Shown piece after piece: positions 1 through 6,950 of a DNA stretch of 25,853 bases (position 1 is its first letter; each line of letters opens with the position of its first letter). The DNA lies in IMG/VR virus record IMGVR_UViG_3300032267_000055, positions 1-25,853 of that record. One strand, written 5' to 3'. Source of the stretch: a virus. The position numbers were made by a program, and so were the translations under genes. The notes beneath the pieces were generated by a model. That model was not told the origin of the DNA and made no database searches. It saw nothing but the letters and a program-made list of their open reading frames with translations.

Positions 1-32
1 TACAGTTTGCCAAATCCGCACAACCGAAATGA
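1..32 (+). CDS. 3' end of an upstream gene (frame uncertain)
   Basis: The window opens inside a gene. One frame ends QFAKSAQPK with TGA at 30-32. A second frame ends at TAA 38-40. The first leaves room for the strong AAGGAG ribosome site of the next gene. By the usual order of such phages this would be the C-terminus of a portal or nearby head protein, but nine residues cannot show that. Confidence 0.3.
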   Translation, partial: QFAKSAQPK

Positions 33-49
33 CTTACTAAGGAGAAATC

Positions 50-316
50 ATGGCATTAAAGCTCGCAGTTCAAACCCAATTTGGCGTACCAGCCCCACAA
101 GCCTACGCTAGAATCACTAACTTTTTTGGCACTAAAGACCAAATTCAAGTCCAAGTGGCTATTCATTATGACGAGTCGGCAAGGCACAGCAACATGGCTA
201 CAGTCAAAGAAAACGCACATTACATCGCTATGGAAGATTTAGAAGGCGATTTAATCCCTGCAATCTACGCAGTATTAAAGACTTTTAGCGATTACGAAGG
301 TGCAAAAGACGTTTAG
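50..316 (+). CDS. Small conserved-looking phage protein, function unknown
   Basis: An 88-residue soluble protein with no signal peptide or membrane segment. The start is well supported by AAGGAG a few bases upstream of the ATG. The sequence mixes short beta-like stretches (VQVQVAIHY) with an acidic C-terminal half (EDLEGDLIP). I recognise no domain. It lies just before the scaffold and coat genes, in the late head region, so a minor virion or assembly role is possible, but this rests only on position. The next small ORF begins two bases after its stop codon. Confidence 0.75.
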   Translation: MALKLAVQTQFGVPAPQAYARITNFFGTKDQIQVQVAIHYDESARHSNMATVKENAHYIAMEDLEGDLIPAIYAVLKTFSDYEGAKDV

Positions 317-317
317 T

Positions 318-434
318 ATGGGTAATTTTTTTAACGGATTTTTCTTTGCAGGTGGTTTTTTTGGTAGTATTATTACTGCGGCGACACAACTTTATGTAAA
401 ACTCCGGTCATTCACGGAACGAGGGAGATATTAA
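318..434 (+). CDS. Phe/Gly-rich 38-residue microprotein, probably membrane-associated
   Basis: A 38-residue ORF filling the gap between two firmer genes. It starts with ATG two bases after the preceding stop. Its TAA shares one base with the ATG of the next gene (TAATG), so both junctions look translationally coupled. The first 20 residues are hydrophobic and rich in Phe and Gly (NGFFFAGGFFGSIITAA), followed by a basic tail (KLRSFTERGRY), as in a one-pass membrane peptide with the basic end in the cytoplasm. There is no strong ribosome site, so translation probably depends on readthrough from the upstream gene. It matches no family I know. Confidence 0.5.
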   Translation: MGNFFNGFFFAGGFFGSIITAATQLYVKLRSFTERGRY

Positions 435-739
435 TGTCTATGAATTTAAAAGCGATAACCGTATGTATTGGTTATCAACAGATTACAAGCCTAAGTTCGG
501 CTCAGAGCCTTACAGTGCCTGCCACTGACTTAACTGGGCTTAACCAAAAACCGACTTTTGCCTTAATTACCCCTGAAACACAAACTGTTCGGTGGCGTGA
601 TGATGGTATAGCCCCGACCGCTTCGGTTGGTATGCCTTTGGCGGCTGGCGTCACTTTACAGTACGACGGCAATTTAAAAAACATTCAATTTATTGAGCAA
701 ACTGGCAGCGCCAAGCTCAATATCTCTTATTACGCGTAA
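434..739 (+). CDS. Putative minor virion protein, function unknown
   Basis: A 101-residue protein preceded by a good purine-rich site (GAGGGAGA) and overlapping the preceding stop by one base. The sequence looks all-beta: alternating hydrophobic strands, one charged segment (TVRWRDDGIAP), and a C-terminus ending in NISYYA. This style is common among small phage head or tail accessory proteins, but I see no diagnostic motif. It sits between the microprotein and a coiled-coil gene, upstream of the scaffold, so involvement in head assembly is inferred from position only. Confidence 0.7.
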   Translation: MSMNLKAITVCIGYQQITSLSSAQSLTVPATDLTGLNQKPTFALITPETQTVRWRDDGIAPTASVGMPLAAGVTLQYDGNLKNIQFIEQTGSAKLNISYYA

Positions 740-748
740 GGAATAGAC

Positions 749-1246
749 ATGGATCTCTCTAACGGCTCTGGCGGTATTGACTCTAGCAAATTAATGGACT
801 ATTTCACCAAAGATTTTTTGAAAGATCTTGGCAAAATGGCTGTTTTATGCGATGAATTGGCTAAACGTCAAGGCGCCCTGTCCGCTGTTGAAGACGCCAA
901 TAAGCTGCGTTCAGACGCCCAGGCTTACGCTGATAGCGTAAAAGCAGAGGCCGACATCAATTTAGACCAGGCTAAACAAGCTAATGCGGCAGCTAAAGAA
1001 CTAAAAAAAGCCTTAGACACGCGTGAAACAGACCTAAATAAGCGTGAAGGTCAATATGAAACAAATCTAGCCGATCTGACAAAAACAGCAGAAAAGCACA
1101 AAAAGGCCGTAGTTGACAATGAAGCTTCTTTAGCTAAACTACAGTCTGATTTAGAGGCAAAACAAAGACAAATAGACGCAGACCGAAATGCCTTAGATGA
1201 GCGAATTAAAGCCTTCCAAGCTAAAGTTGCGTCAATAGAAGTTTAA
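749..1246 (+). CDS. Coiled-coil protein of the head module
   Basis: A 165-residue protein with a ribosome site (AAGGA) a few bases before the ATG. Residues 1-35 form a short glycine-containing head. From about residue 40 to 160 the chain is almost entirely charged heptad-like helix (Ala, Lys, Glu, Asp, Gln) with no proline, as in a long coiled coil. There is no signal peptide or membrane segment. It directly precedes the scaffold gene, so it could be a scaffold helper, a head-tail ruler or a minor internal protein. None of these is shown by the sequence. The coiled coil itself is clear. Confidence 0.75.
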   Translation: MDLSNGSGGIDSSKLMDYFTKDFLKDLGKMAVLCDELAKRQGALSAVEDANKLRSDAQAYADSVKAEADINLDQAKQANAAAKELKKALDTRETDLNKREGQYETNLADLTKTAEKHKKAVVDNEASLAKLQSDLEAKQRQIDADRNALDERIKAFQAKVASIEV

Positions 1247-1260
1247 TTTTTTAGATCGTA

Positions 1261-1277
1261 CTGGTGCGATACACCAG
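1261..1277 (+). terminator. Weak hairpin between the coiled-coil gene and scaffold
   Basis: CTGGTG (1261-1266) pairs perfectly with CACCAG (1272-1277) around a five-base loop, followed by GGTTTCTT. The stem is short and the T tract is broken, so at most it is a partial terminator or processing hairpin upstream of the scaffold ribosome site. Confidence 0.3.
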
Positions 1278-1299
1278 GGTTTCTTAAGGAAACATTGAA

Positions 1300-2088
1300 A
1301 TGGACGAAAGTCAAGAAGTAGTCTTAGCGGACTCAACTGCCGCGCCAGAACAGGTAGCAACGGCTGCACCTGTTACTGAAGAAGTAGCGCCGGAAGCAGT
1401 AGAGCCAACAGCAGAAGCACCCAAAACCTTCTCCCAAGAAGAATTGGACGCCGCTATTGGTAAACGACTTGCTAGAGAACAACGTAAGTGGGAAAGAGAA
1501 CAGGTAGCTAGAGCCGCTGAAAAGCAGCTTAAAACTCCAGTAGAAATCCCGCCGATTGAGCAGTTTAATTCACCTGACGAGTATGCCGAGGTATTGGCAG
1601 AGCGTAAGGCAGAAGAATTGCTTGCTAGGCGTGAACAAGCTAGGATGCAGTCCGAAACTCTTGAGGCATTTCACGACAGAGAAGAAGAAGCACGGAATAA
1701 GTACGATGACTTTGAACAAGTTGCGTATAACCCTAGGCTCCCAATCACTGACGCAATGGCTCAAACGATTCAATCTTCCGATGTTGGCCCCGACATGGCT
1801 TATTACCTAGGGTCTAATCCGAAAGAAGCTGATCGTATTTCTCGTTTATTGCCGCTTCAGCAGGCTAAAGAATTAGGGAAAATTGAAGCTAAATTAGCTG
1901 ATAATCCTGTAGTAAAAAAGACTTCGAGCGCCCCAGCACCAATTGCTCCGATTACGGCAAGATCCTCTGGATCTTCAGCAACAGACACAACGGATCCGCG
2001 TGCCATTAAAAGCATGACGACTTCAGAGTGGATTGAAGCTGACCGCCAACGTCAGATCAAGAAGTGGGAAGCGCAGAGAAACCGCTAA
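1300..2088 (+). CDS. Scaffolding protein
   Basis: A 262-residue protein that directs procapsid assembly and is normally absent from the finished virion. The N-terminal 45 residues are acidic and Ala/Pro/Glu-rich. They are followed by FSQEELDAAIGKRLAREQRK, a segment typical of phage scaffold proteins, and then long charged helices. The C-terminus is basic (DRQRQIKKWEAQRNR), matching the coat-binding helix-turn-helix end of P22-type scaffolds. The gene lies immediately upstream of the coat gene, the usual order, and has AAGGA nine bases before the ATG. P22 scaffold is slightly longer (303 residues). The role is well supported by composition plus position rather than by a strict motif. Confidence 0.85.
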   Translation: MDESQEVVLADSTAAPEQVATAAPVTEEVAPEAVEPTAEAPKTFSQEELDAAIGKRLAREQRKWEREQVARAAEKQLKTPVEIPPIEQFNSPDEYAEVLAERKAEELLARREQARMQSETLEAFHDREEEARNKYDDFEQVAYNPRLPITDAMAQTIQSSDVGPDMAYYLGSNPKEADRISRLLPLQQAKELGKIEAKLADNPVVKKTSSAPAPIAPITARSSGSSATDTTDPRAIKSMTTSEWIEADRQRQIKKWEAQRNR

Positions 2089-2112
2089 CTATTTTTTTAT
2101 TAGGACTTTATT

Positions 2113-3315
2113 ATGTCAAATTCGATCTTAACCATCGACATGATTACAAGAAAAGCTCTCGAAATCCTTGAGAACAACCTTGTAATTACACGTAACGTAA
2201 ACCGCCAATATGATGACTCTTTCGCTGTTGAAGGTGCCAAAATTGGTTCAACCCTCCGTATCCGCTTACCAGACCGCGCTTTGGTAACTGACGGTGCCGC
2301 CTTGCAAGTTCAAGACGACAACGAGCAGTTCACAACTTTGACTGTAGCGTCACAAAAGCACATTGGTGTTAATTTCACCTCTGCTGAATTGACTATGCAG
2401 TTAGATGACTTTGCAGAGCGTGTTTTAAAACCACGTATTTCACAGTTGGCTTCTTCTATCGATGCAGACGTAGCAAACAGCTACAAAGCAATCTATAACT
2501 CAGTTGGCACACCTGGCACAACTCCTTCTACTTCTTTGGTGCTGTTACAAGCTCAACAGAAATTGAACGAAAACGCTGCTGTTATGTCCCCACGTTACGC
2601 TACTGTTAACCCAGCAGCCAACGCAGGTTTGGTTGAAGGCATGAAAGGTCTGTTTAATCCTACAGACACAATCAGCCGTCAGTTTAAGAATGGCATGATG
2701 GGTATGGGTGTATTGGGCTTCGACGAAGTTAACATGAGCCAATCTATCAAGCAACATACAACTGGTGCTTGGGGTACAACCATTACTGTAACTTCAACCG
2801 TTGCTACTGAAGGCCAAGCTACTTTAGGTATTAGCTTTACAGGCTCAAGCAAGACTTGGAACGTAGGTGATGTATTTACAATCGCTAGCGTATACGCTGT
2901 TAACCCACAAACCCGTGAGTCAACAGGTAGCTTGCAACAGTTTGTTGTAACTGCTGCTGCAACTGGTTCTTCTACAGCTACATTGTCTATTAGCCCAGCG
3001 ATTTATACGTCTGCTAACGCATTGGCAACTGTGGATTCATTCCCACAAGCTTCTGCTGTAGTAACTATGTTGGGTTCTGCTTCTAGCCAGTACGCTCAAA
3101 ACTTGGTTTACCACAAAGATGCGATCACTTTTGCGACCGCTGACTTGTTGTTACCACAAGGTGTTGACATGGCTTCTCGCCAAGTTCATAACGGTATCTC
3201 TATGCGTGTTGTACGTCAGTACGATATCAATAATGACCGTTTACCTTGCCGTATTGACGTTCTGTATGGCTTTAGCACAATTCGTCCACAGATGGCCTGC
3301 CGTATTTTTGGCTAA
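2113..3315 (+). CDS. Major capsid (coat) protein, P22 gp5-like
   Basis: A 400-residue HK97-fold coat protein of the P22 type (the P22 protein is 430 residues). The N-terminus (SILTIDMITRKALEILENN) and the following FAVEGAKIGSTLRIRLPDR are characteristic of this family. Residues about 217-328 form a beta-rich Thr/Ser/Gly insertion containing GDVFTIASVYAVNPQT, matching the telokin-like I-domain that P22 coat carries. The C-terminal segment ends in FSTIRPQMACRIFG. AGGA lies seven bases before the ATG. A GNRA-loop terminator follows directly, as expected for the most abundant late product. It acts in the procapsid shell and interacts with the scaffold encoded just upstream. Confidence 0.93.
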   Translation: MSNSILTIDMITRKALEILENNLVITRNVNRQYDDSFAVEGAKIGSTLRIRLPDRALVTDGAALQVQDDNEQFTTLTVASQKHIGVNFTSAELTMQLDDFAERVLKPRISQLASSIDADVANSYKAIYNSVGTPGTTPSTSLVLLQAQQKLNENAAVMSPRYATVNPAANAGLVEGMKGLFNPTDTISRQFKNGMMGMGVLGFDEVNMSQSIKQHTTGAWGTTITVTSTVATEGQATLGISFTGSSKTWNVGDVFTIASVYAVNPQTRESTGSLQQFVVTAAATGSSTATLSISPAIYTSANALATVDSFPQASAVVTMLGSASSQYAQNLVYHKDAITFATADLLLPQGVDMASRQVHNGISMRVVRQYDINNDRLPCRIDVLYGFSTIRPQMACRIFG

Positions 3316-3322
3316 TCTAACT

Positions 3323-3346
3323 GCTCCCGCGCAAGCGGGGGCTTTT
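3323..3346 (+). terminator. Intrinsic terminator after the coat gene
   Basis: An eight-pair stem (3323-3330 with 3335-3342, one G-T pair) is closed by a GCAA tetraloop and followed by TTTT. The tail is short, so partial termination is likely, which would reduce transcription past the coat gene. Confidence 0.8.
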
Positions 3347-3372
3347 AAACTTATTTTTTAAGGAAACATATC

Positions 3373-3768
3373 ATGGCACTTCCAAATGGAGCAAATGGTT
3401 ACCAAGTTGGTGATGGTAATTTAGATGAAATTATTATGGGGACTCAAACAGCCCCTACAGCTAAAACAGCCGCCGCAGTTTTAACTGCTGCTGAATTAGC
3501 AACGGGCATTATTACTTACACTGGCGCCGCCGTAACTTTAACCGTACCTACTGGTACTGAATTAGATACTGCTTTTGGCAACATGAAAGTAAATAGTTCG
3601 TTTGATTTCAATATTATCAATATTGGCGCAACAAACGCCGCTACAGTAACCGCTAGTACAGGTAGTACATTAGTTGGTGTAGCAGCCGTTTCAGCAAACA
3701 CTGCTTGTACTTGGCGCGTTCGTAAGACCGCTGAGGCAACTTATGTTTTCTACCGTATTGCTGGTTAA
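3373..3768 (+). CDS. Putative capsid decoration or accessory virion protein
   Basis: A 131-residue protein. It starts MALPNGANGYQVGDGNLDE, a glycine-rich opening I associate with small virion proteins downstream of coat genes in environmental podoviruses. The rest is Thr/Ala/Val-rich, strand-forming and without charged helices, ending in ATYVFYRIAG. There is no signal peptide or membrane segment. A strong ribosome site (AAGGAAA) precedes it, and it is flanked by a terminator on each side, so it may be expressed as a discrete high-copy unit. Decoration protein is an inference from position, size and beta composition. Confidence 0.7.
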   Translation: MALPNGANGYQVGDGNLDEIIMGTQTAPTAKTAAAVLTAAELATGIITYTGAAVTLTVPTGTELDTAFGNMKVNSSFDFNIINIGATNAATVTASTGSTLVGVAAVSANTACTWRVRKTAEATYVFYRIAG

Positions 3769-3776
3769 TGTAATAT

Positions 3777-3803
3777 CCCGCCCTTCGGGGCGGGTTTCTT
3801 TTT
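3777..3803 (+). terminator. Strong intrinsic terminator
   Basis: CCCGCCC (3777-3783) pairs perfectly with GGGCGGG (3788-3794) around a TTCG tetraloop, followed by a T-rich tract (3795-3803, one C). This is the most convincing terminator in the window. The ribosome site of the next gene begins immediately after it. Confidence 0.92.
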
Positions 3804-3814
3804 AAGGAAAAATT

Positions 3815-4309
3815 ATGGCAAATACAAAACCTGTTGGTGTTGCGTTTAGCGACCCCGAATTAACTTCTGGCACTACCGTAAGCGGCGCAGTAATCGATAG
3901 CAGCACAATCGGTTCGTCAACGCCATCTACAGTTGTTGGAACTACCGTTTACGCTACAACCGAAATTGGCTATTCAGCAGCAGCACAAGGAGCTGTAACG
4001 CAATTGACAAGTAAATCGACAGGCGTGACTTTAAACAAGTCTGCTGGCCGTATTACTATGGATGCTGCTGCACTAGCTGGGGCTACTGCCGTTTCGTTTA
4101 TTTTGACCAATAGCACGATCTCCATCAATGACACAATCATTGTGTGCGTTTCTAGTAATACTACTGGTAGCGCTGCTGGGGCTTACACTACTTACGTTTC
4201 TTATTTAGCTGCGGGTTCTGCTTTGATTACTTTGAGAAATTTAACGGCTGCTACTTCATATTCTGAAGCAGTAATCATTAACTTTTCTATTATTCACGGC
4301 GCATCGTAA
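3815..4309 (+). CDS. Putative accessory virion protein, Ser/Thr/Ala-rich beta protein
   Basis: A 164-residue protein with AAGGA upstream. It is extremely rich in Ser, Thr, Ala, Gly and Val, has few charged residues, and has regular strand-like periodicity (SAGRITMDAAALAGATAVSF, YTTYVSYLAAGSALITLRN). It lies between two hairpins, three genes before head-completion proteins start. The composition fits an external virion protein such as a fibrous decoration or Ig-like head protein. I do not recognise the family. It is uncharged enough to be surface-exposed packing material but lacks a secretion signal. Confidence 0.68.
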   Translation: MANTKPVGVAFSDPELTSGTTVSGAVIDSSTIGSSTPSTVVGTTVYATTEIGYSAAAQGAVTQLTSKSTGVTLNKSAGRITMDAAALAGATAVSFILTNSTISINDTIIVCVSSNTTGSAAGAYTTYVSYLAAGSALITLRNLTAATSYSEAVIINFSIIHGAS

Positions 4310-4312
4310 TAA

Positions 4313-4332
4313 ATAGGGGGCTTGCCCCCTAT
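4313..4332 (+). terminator. Perfect CUUG-loop hairpin, possibly RNA-stabilising rather than terminating
   Basis: An eight-pair perfect stem (ATAGGGGG with CCCCCTAT) is closed by a CTTG tetraloop. No T tract follows (CTAACTAA), so classical intrinsic termination is unlikely. It could block exonucleases at the 3' end of the preceding message or mark a processing site. Confidence 0.6.
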
Positions 4333-4347
4333 CTAACTAAAGAAAAT

Positions 4348-4560
4348 ATGCCACTTATTTATCTAGAGCATCCTGACCACGGCAATAAAGTGGCCACAAT
4401 GGAACAAGAAGCAGAATTTGATGAACAAAACGGTTGGGTACGATATACTCACGATACGCCATCAATTTCTGAAGAAGTTGAAACAGTAGAGGAAGCTACT
4501 GAAGTTGCGGCTCCTGTTAATACGCTGGAAGTAAAAAGACGTCGTAAAACCGCACAGTAA
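4348..4560 (+). CDS. Small acidic protein with basic tail, unknown function
   Basis: A 70-residue protein. The N-terminal half (MPLIYLEHPDHGNKVATMEQ through NGWVRYTHDTP) looks like a small folded segment. It is followed by an acidic linker (EEVETVEEATEVAAP) and a basic end (EVKRRRKTAQ). The arrangement resembles small phage head-joining or assembly helper proteins, which often carry a compact N-terminus and charged tail. The ribosome site is only AAAGAAAA, weaker than its neighbours. It lies just before the gp4-like gene, with which it is probably cotranscribed. Confidence 0.6.
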   Translation: MPLIYLEHPDHGNKVATMEQEAEFDEQNGWVRYTHDTPSISEEVETVEEATEVAAPVNTLEVKRRRKTAQ

Positions 4561-4570
4561 GGAGTAGGCT

Positions 4571-5284
4571 ATGGCGACAACCGCCGGTGATCAAATTAAC
4601 GCAGCGTTACGTTTAATCGGTATGCTTGCCGAGGGTGAAACGCCTTCTGCCAACACTTCTAACGATGCTCTTAGTGCTTTGGATCAAATGATTGATTCGT
4701 GGAATACTGAGCGTTTGACCGTCTTTTCAACCCAAGATCAAATTTTTACTTGGACAGCTAATCAAATTTCTAGAACATTAGGCCCTACAGGTAATTTTGT
4801 AGGTAACCGTCCTATTTTGATAGATGATTCAACCTATTTTAAAGATCCGACCAACGGCATTTCGTTTGGTATTAAGTTAATTAACCAACAACAATATAAC
4901 GGTATTGCGGTTAAAACGGTGACTTCCACTTATCCACAAGTGATGTGGGTTAATATGAATTACCCTAATATTGATATGTACGTTTACCCAGTGCCTACAA
5001 AAGCATTGGAGTGGCACTTTATTTCGGTTACTGAATTAACACAACCTGCTACTTTAGCAACCAGTTTGACTTTCCCGCCTGGCTATTTAAGATGCTTTAA
5101 ATACAATTTAGCGTGTGAAATAGCTACTGAATTTGGCGTTGAACCCCCGTCCAATGTGGCTAGAATTGCCATGACTTCTAAGCGCAATCTGAAACGCATT
5201 AACAACCCTGACGATATTATGTCCTTGCCTTACAGCATTGTTGGTACTCGTCAGCGCTTTAACATTTTTGCCGGTAATTATTAA
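4571..5284 (+). CDS. Head-completion / tail accessory factor, P22 gp4-like
   Basis: A 237-residue protein of the P22 tail accessory factor (gp4) type, which binds the portal ring after packaging and forms the platform for the tail hub. The N-terminal helical part (GDQINAALRLIGMLAEGETP...DALSALDQMIDSWNTERL) is the familiar start of this family. The C-terminal part (PPGYLRCFKYNLACEIATEF...) is the second conserved helical region. P22 gp4 is shorter (166 residues); many relatives in environmental phages have the longer form with an internal beta insertion, as here (about residues 85-165). A good ribosome site (AAGGAG) precedes it. Its stop overlaps the gp10-like start by one base (TAATG), so the two partners are translationally coupled. 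Confidence 0.85.
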   Translation: MATTAGDQINAALRLIGMLAEGETPSANTSNDALSALDQMIDSWNTERLTVFSTQDQIFTWTANQISRTLGPTGNFVGNRPILIDDSTYFKDPTNGISFGIKLINQQQYNGIAVKTVTSTYPQVMWVNMNYPNIDMYVYPVPTKALEWHFISVTELTQPATLATSLTFPPGYLRCFKYNLACEIATEFGVEPPSNVARIAMTSKRNLKRINNPDDIMSLPYSIVGTRQRFNIFAGNY

Positions 5285-6723
5285 TGAAATCGCATATTTT
5301 GGGGCAATCTTATGTTGCCCGCAGCATCAATGCGGCGAACGATGTAATGATGAATTTGTTTCCCGAAGCTACACCTCTTGAGGGTAAAGAAAACGGTTTT
5401 TTAAACAGAGCGCCTGGGATGCGCAAACTTGCCACTATTGGCAATGGCCCCATCCGCGCGCTGTGGACGCAACAAACTAACGCAAATAACGCTTACGTTG
5501 TGTCAGGCAACGAAGTATTTAAAATTGATAAAGGGTATTTGCCCGTTAAATTGGGCAATATTGCTGGGTCTGGCCCCGTATCTATTGCAGACAATGGAAC
5601 ACAGTTGTTTTTTGCTGCTAACCCAGAGGGCTACATTTACAACATAACCACTAATACTTATACCCAAATTACTGATGTTGACTTTCCTGGCGCAGTAACG
5701 GTAGGCTATTTAGACGGTTATTTTGTGTTTAATGAGCCAGACAGCCAAAAGCTATGGGTTACTGAGATATTTGACGGCACTATTATTGAGCCGTTAGCGT
5801 TTGCTAGTGCTGAAGGCGCGCCTGACTTGATCGCAGCCATTAACGTAGATCAACGAGAACTATGGGTGTTTGGTACAAGTACGATTGAGGTATGGTACAA
5901 CGCGGGTACCGCTAATTTCCCTTTTGCGCGCATCCAAGGCGCTTTTAATGAATTAGGGTGCCTAGCCCCTTACTCGGTAGCAAAACTCGATAACACGCTG
6001 TTTTGGCTTGGCAACGATGCACGGGGTTATGGCGTAGTGTACCGCGCCGAAGGGTATCGTGGAAAACGCGTATCAACACACCCAATTGAGTTTGCTATCC
6101 AAAGCTACGGCGATGTATCGAACGCGCTTGCGTACACGTACCAACAAGAAGGCCATGCTTTCTACGTCTTAATATTCCCAACGGTTGATAAAACATGGGT
6201 ATTTGATGTGGCTACAGGCGCTTGGCATGAACGCGCTGGGTTTGAAAATGGCTACTTTACCCGCCATCGCTCAAATTGCCAAATGAACTTTCAAAGCGAA
6301 ACGATTGTAGGTGACTACTTAAACGGTAATTTATACGTATTTGACCTAGACTATTACACTGACAATGATGCAGTGCAAAAATGGGTTCGTTCTTGGAGAG
6401 CGCTTCCTACAGGCGTTAATAACTTAAAACGTACGGCGCAGCACTCATTACAGCTTGACTGCGAGTCTGGGGTTGGTACAAACACTGGGCAAGCGCAAGA
6501 CCCACAAGTCATGCTTCGCTGGTCAGATGACGGCGGTCATACCTGGTCAAATGAGCATTGGGTTTCTGTTGGCAAAATAGGCGCTTATTATCAACGTGCT
6601 ATTTGGCGTCGCCTTGGCATGACAGTTAAACTGCGTGACCGAGTGTATGAAATTTCAGGCACAGACCCAAATAAGATAGTTATTATGGGCGCCGAACTAA
6701 TACTGAGTGGTACAAATGCCTGA
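5284..6723 (+). CDS. Tail hub / packaged-DNA stabilisation protein, P22 gp10-like
   Basis: A 479-residue protein, close in length to P22 gp10 (472 residues), which assembles onto gp4 to close the packaged head and carry tail appendages. The opening (GQSYVARSINAANDVMMNLF) and the downstream PGMRKLATIGNGPIRALW match the start of this family. The middle consists of repeated beta segments with aromatic-turn motifs (GYFVFNEPDSQKLWVTE, WYNAGTANFPFARIQGAF), consistent with a beta-propeller-like hub. The start shares one base with the gp4-like stop codon, and the end overlaps the following small gene. Adjacency to the gp4-like gene strengthens the call. Confidence 0.88.
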   Translation: MKSHILGQSYVARSINAANDVMMNLFPEATPLEGKENGFLNRAPGMRKLATIGNGPIRALWTQQTNANNAYVVSGNEVFKIDKGYLPVKLGNIAGSGPVSIADNGTQLFFAANPEGYIYNITTNTYTQITDVDFPGAVTVGYLDGYFVFNEPDSQKLWVTEIFDGTIIEPLAFASAEGAPDLIAAINVDQRELWVFGTSTIEVWYNAGTANFPFARIQGAFNELGCLAPYSVAKLDNTLFWLGNDARGYGVVYRAEGYRGKRVSTHPIEFAIQSYGDVSNALAYTYQQEGHAFYVLIFPTVDKTWVFDVATGAWHERAGFENGYFTRHRSNCQMNFQSETIVGDYLNGNLYVFDLDYYTDNDAVQKWVRSWRALPTGVNNLKRTAQHSLQLDCESGVGTNTGQAQDPQVMLRWSDDGGHTWSNEHWVSVGKIGAYYQRAIWRRLGMTVKLRDRVYEISGTDPNKIVIMGAELILSGTNA

Positions 6724-6892
6724 TAATTTAACTGCCATTCCTGCGCCTCGGGTTCCTTTAATAGACCCCGTTACTGGATTAATTTCTAATGAATGGTATC
6801 GTTTTTTCTTTAATTTATACACATTAACAGGATCGGGTAGAAATGCTATTACTTTGATAGATTTGCAACTTAACCCGCCATCTGTAGATTAA
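6716..6892 (+). CDS. Small tail-junction protein with WYRFF motif
   Basis: A 58-residue protein reading PAPRVPLIDPVTGLISNEWY followed by RFFFNLYTLTG. The pattern of a proline-rich N-terminus, a DP-TG-I-S turn and WYRFF is common in tiny proteins encoded next to hub or fibre genes of many phages. No function has been assigned that I know of. I chose ATG at 6716, which overlaps the end of the gp10-like gene by eight bases. A GTG at 6707 would add three residues. Where P22 encodes the tail needle (gp26) only this protein is present, and it is far too short to be a needle. Confidence 0.7.
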   Translation: MPDNLTAIPAPRVPLIDPVTGLISNEWYRFFFNLYTLTGSGRNAITLIDLQLNPPSVD

Positions 6893-6950
6893 GTATGCTT
6901 TTTTATACCTACCCTTCTGATACACTAGCACGAAAGCTACGAGGTAACTT

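Noticed and set aside
6863-6926. Possible promoter before the tail-fibre gene (TTGCAA ... TAGATT, or TGATACACT)
   Set aside because: Hexamers match consensus poorly or lack a partner at the right spacing. Late genes here are probably read through from upstream.
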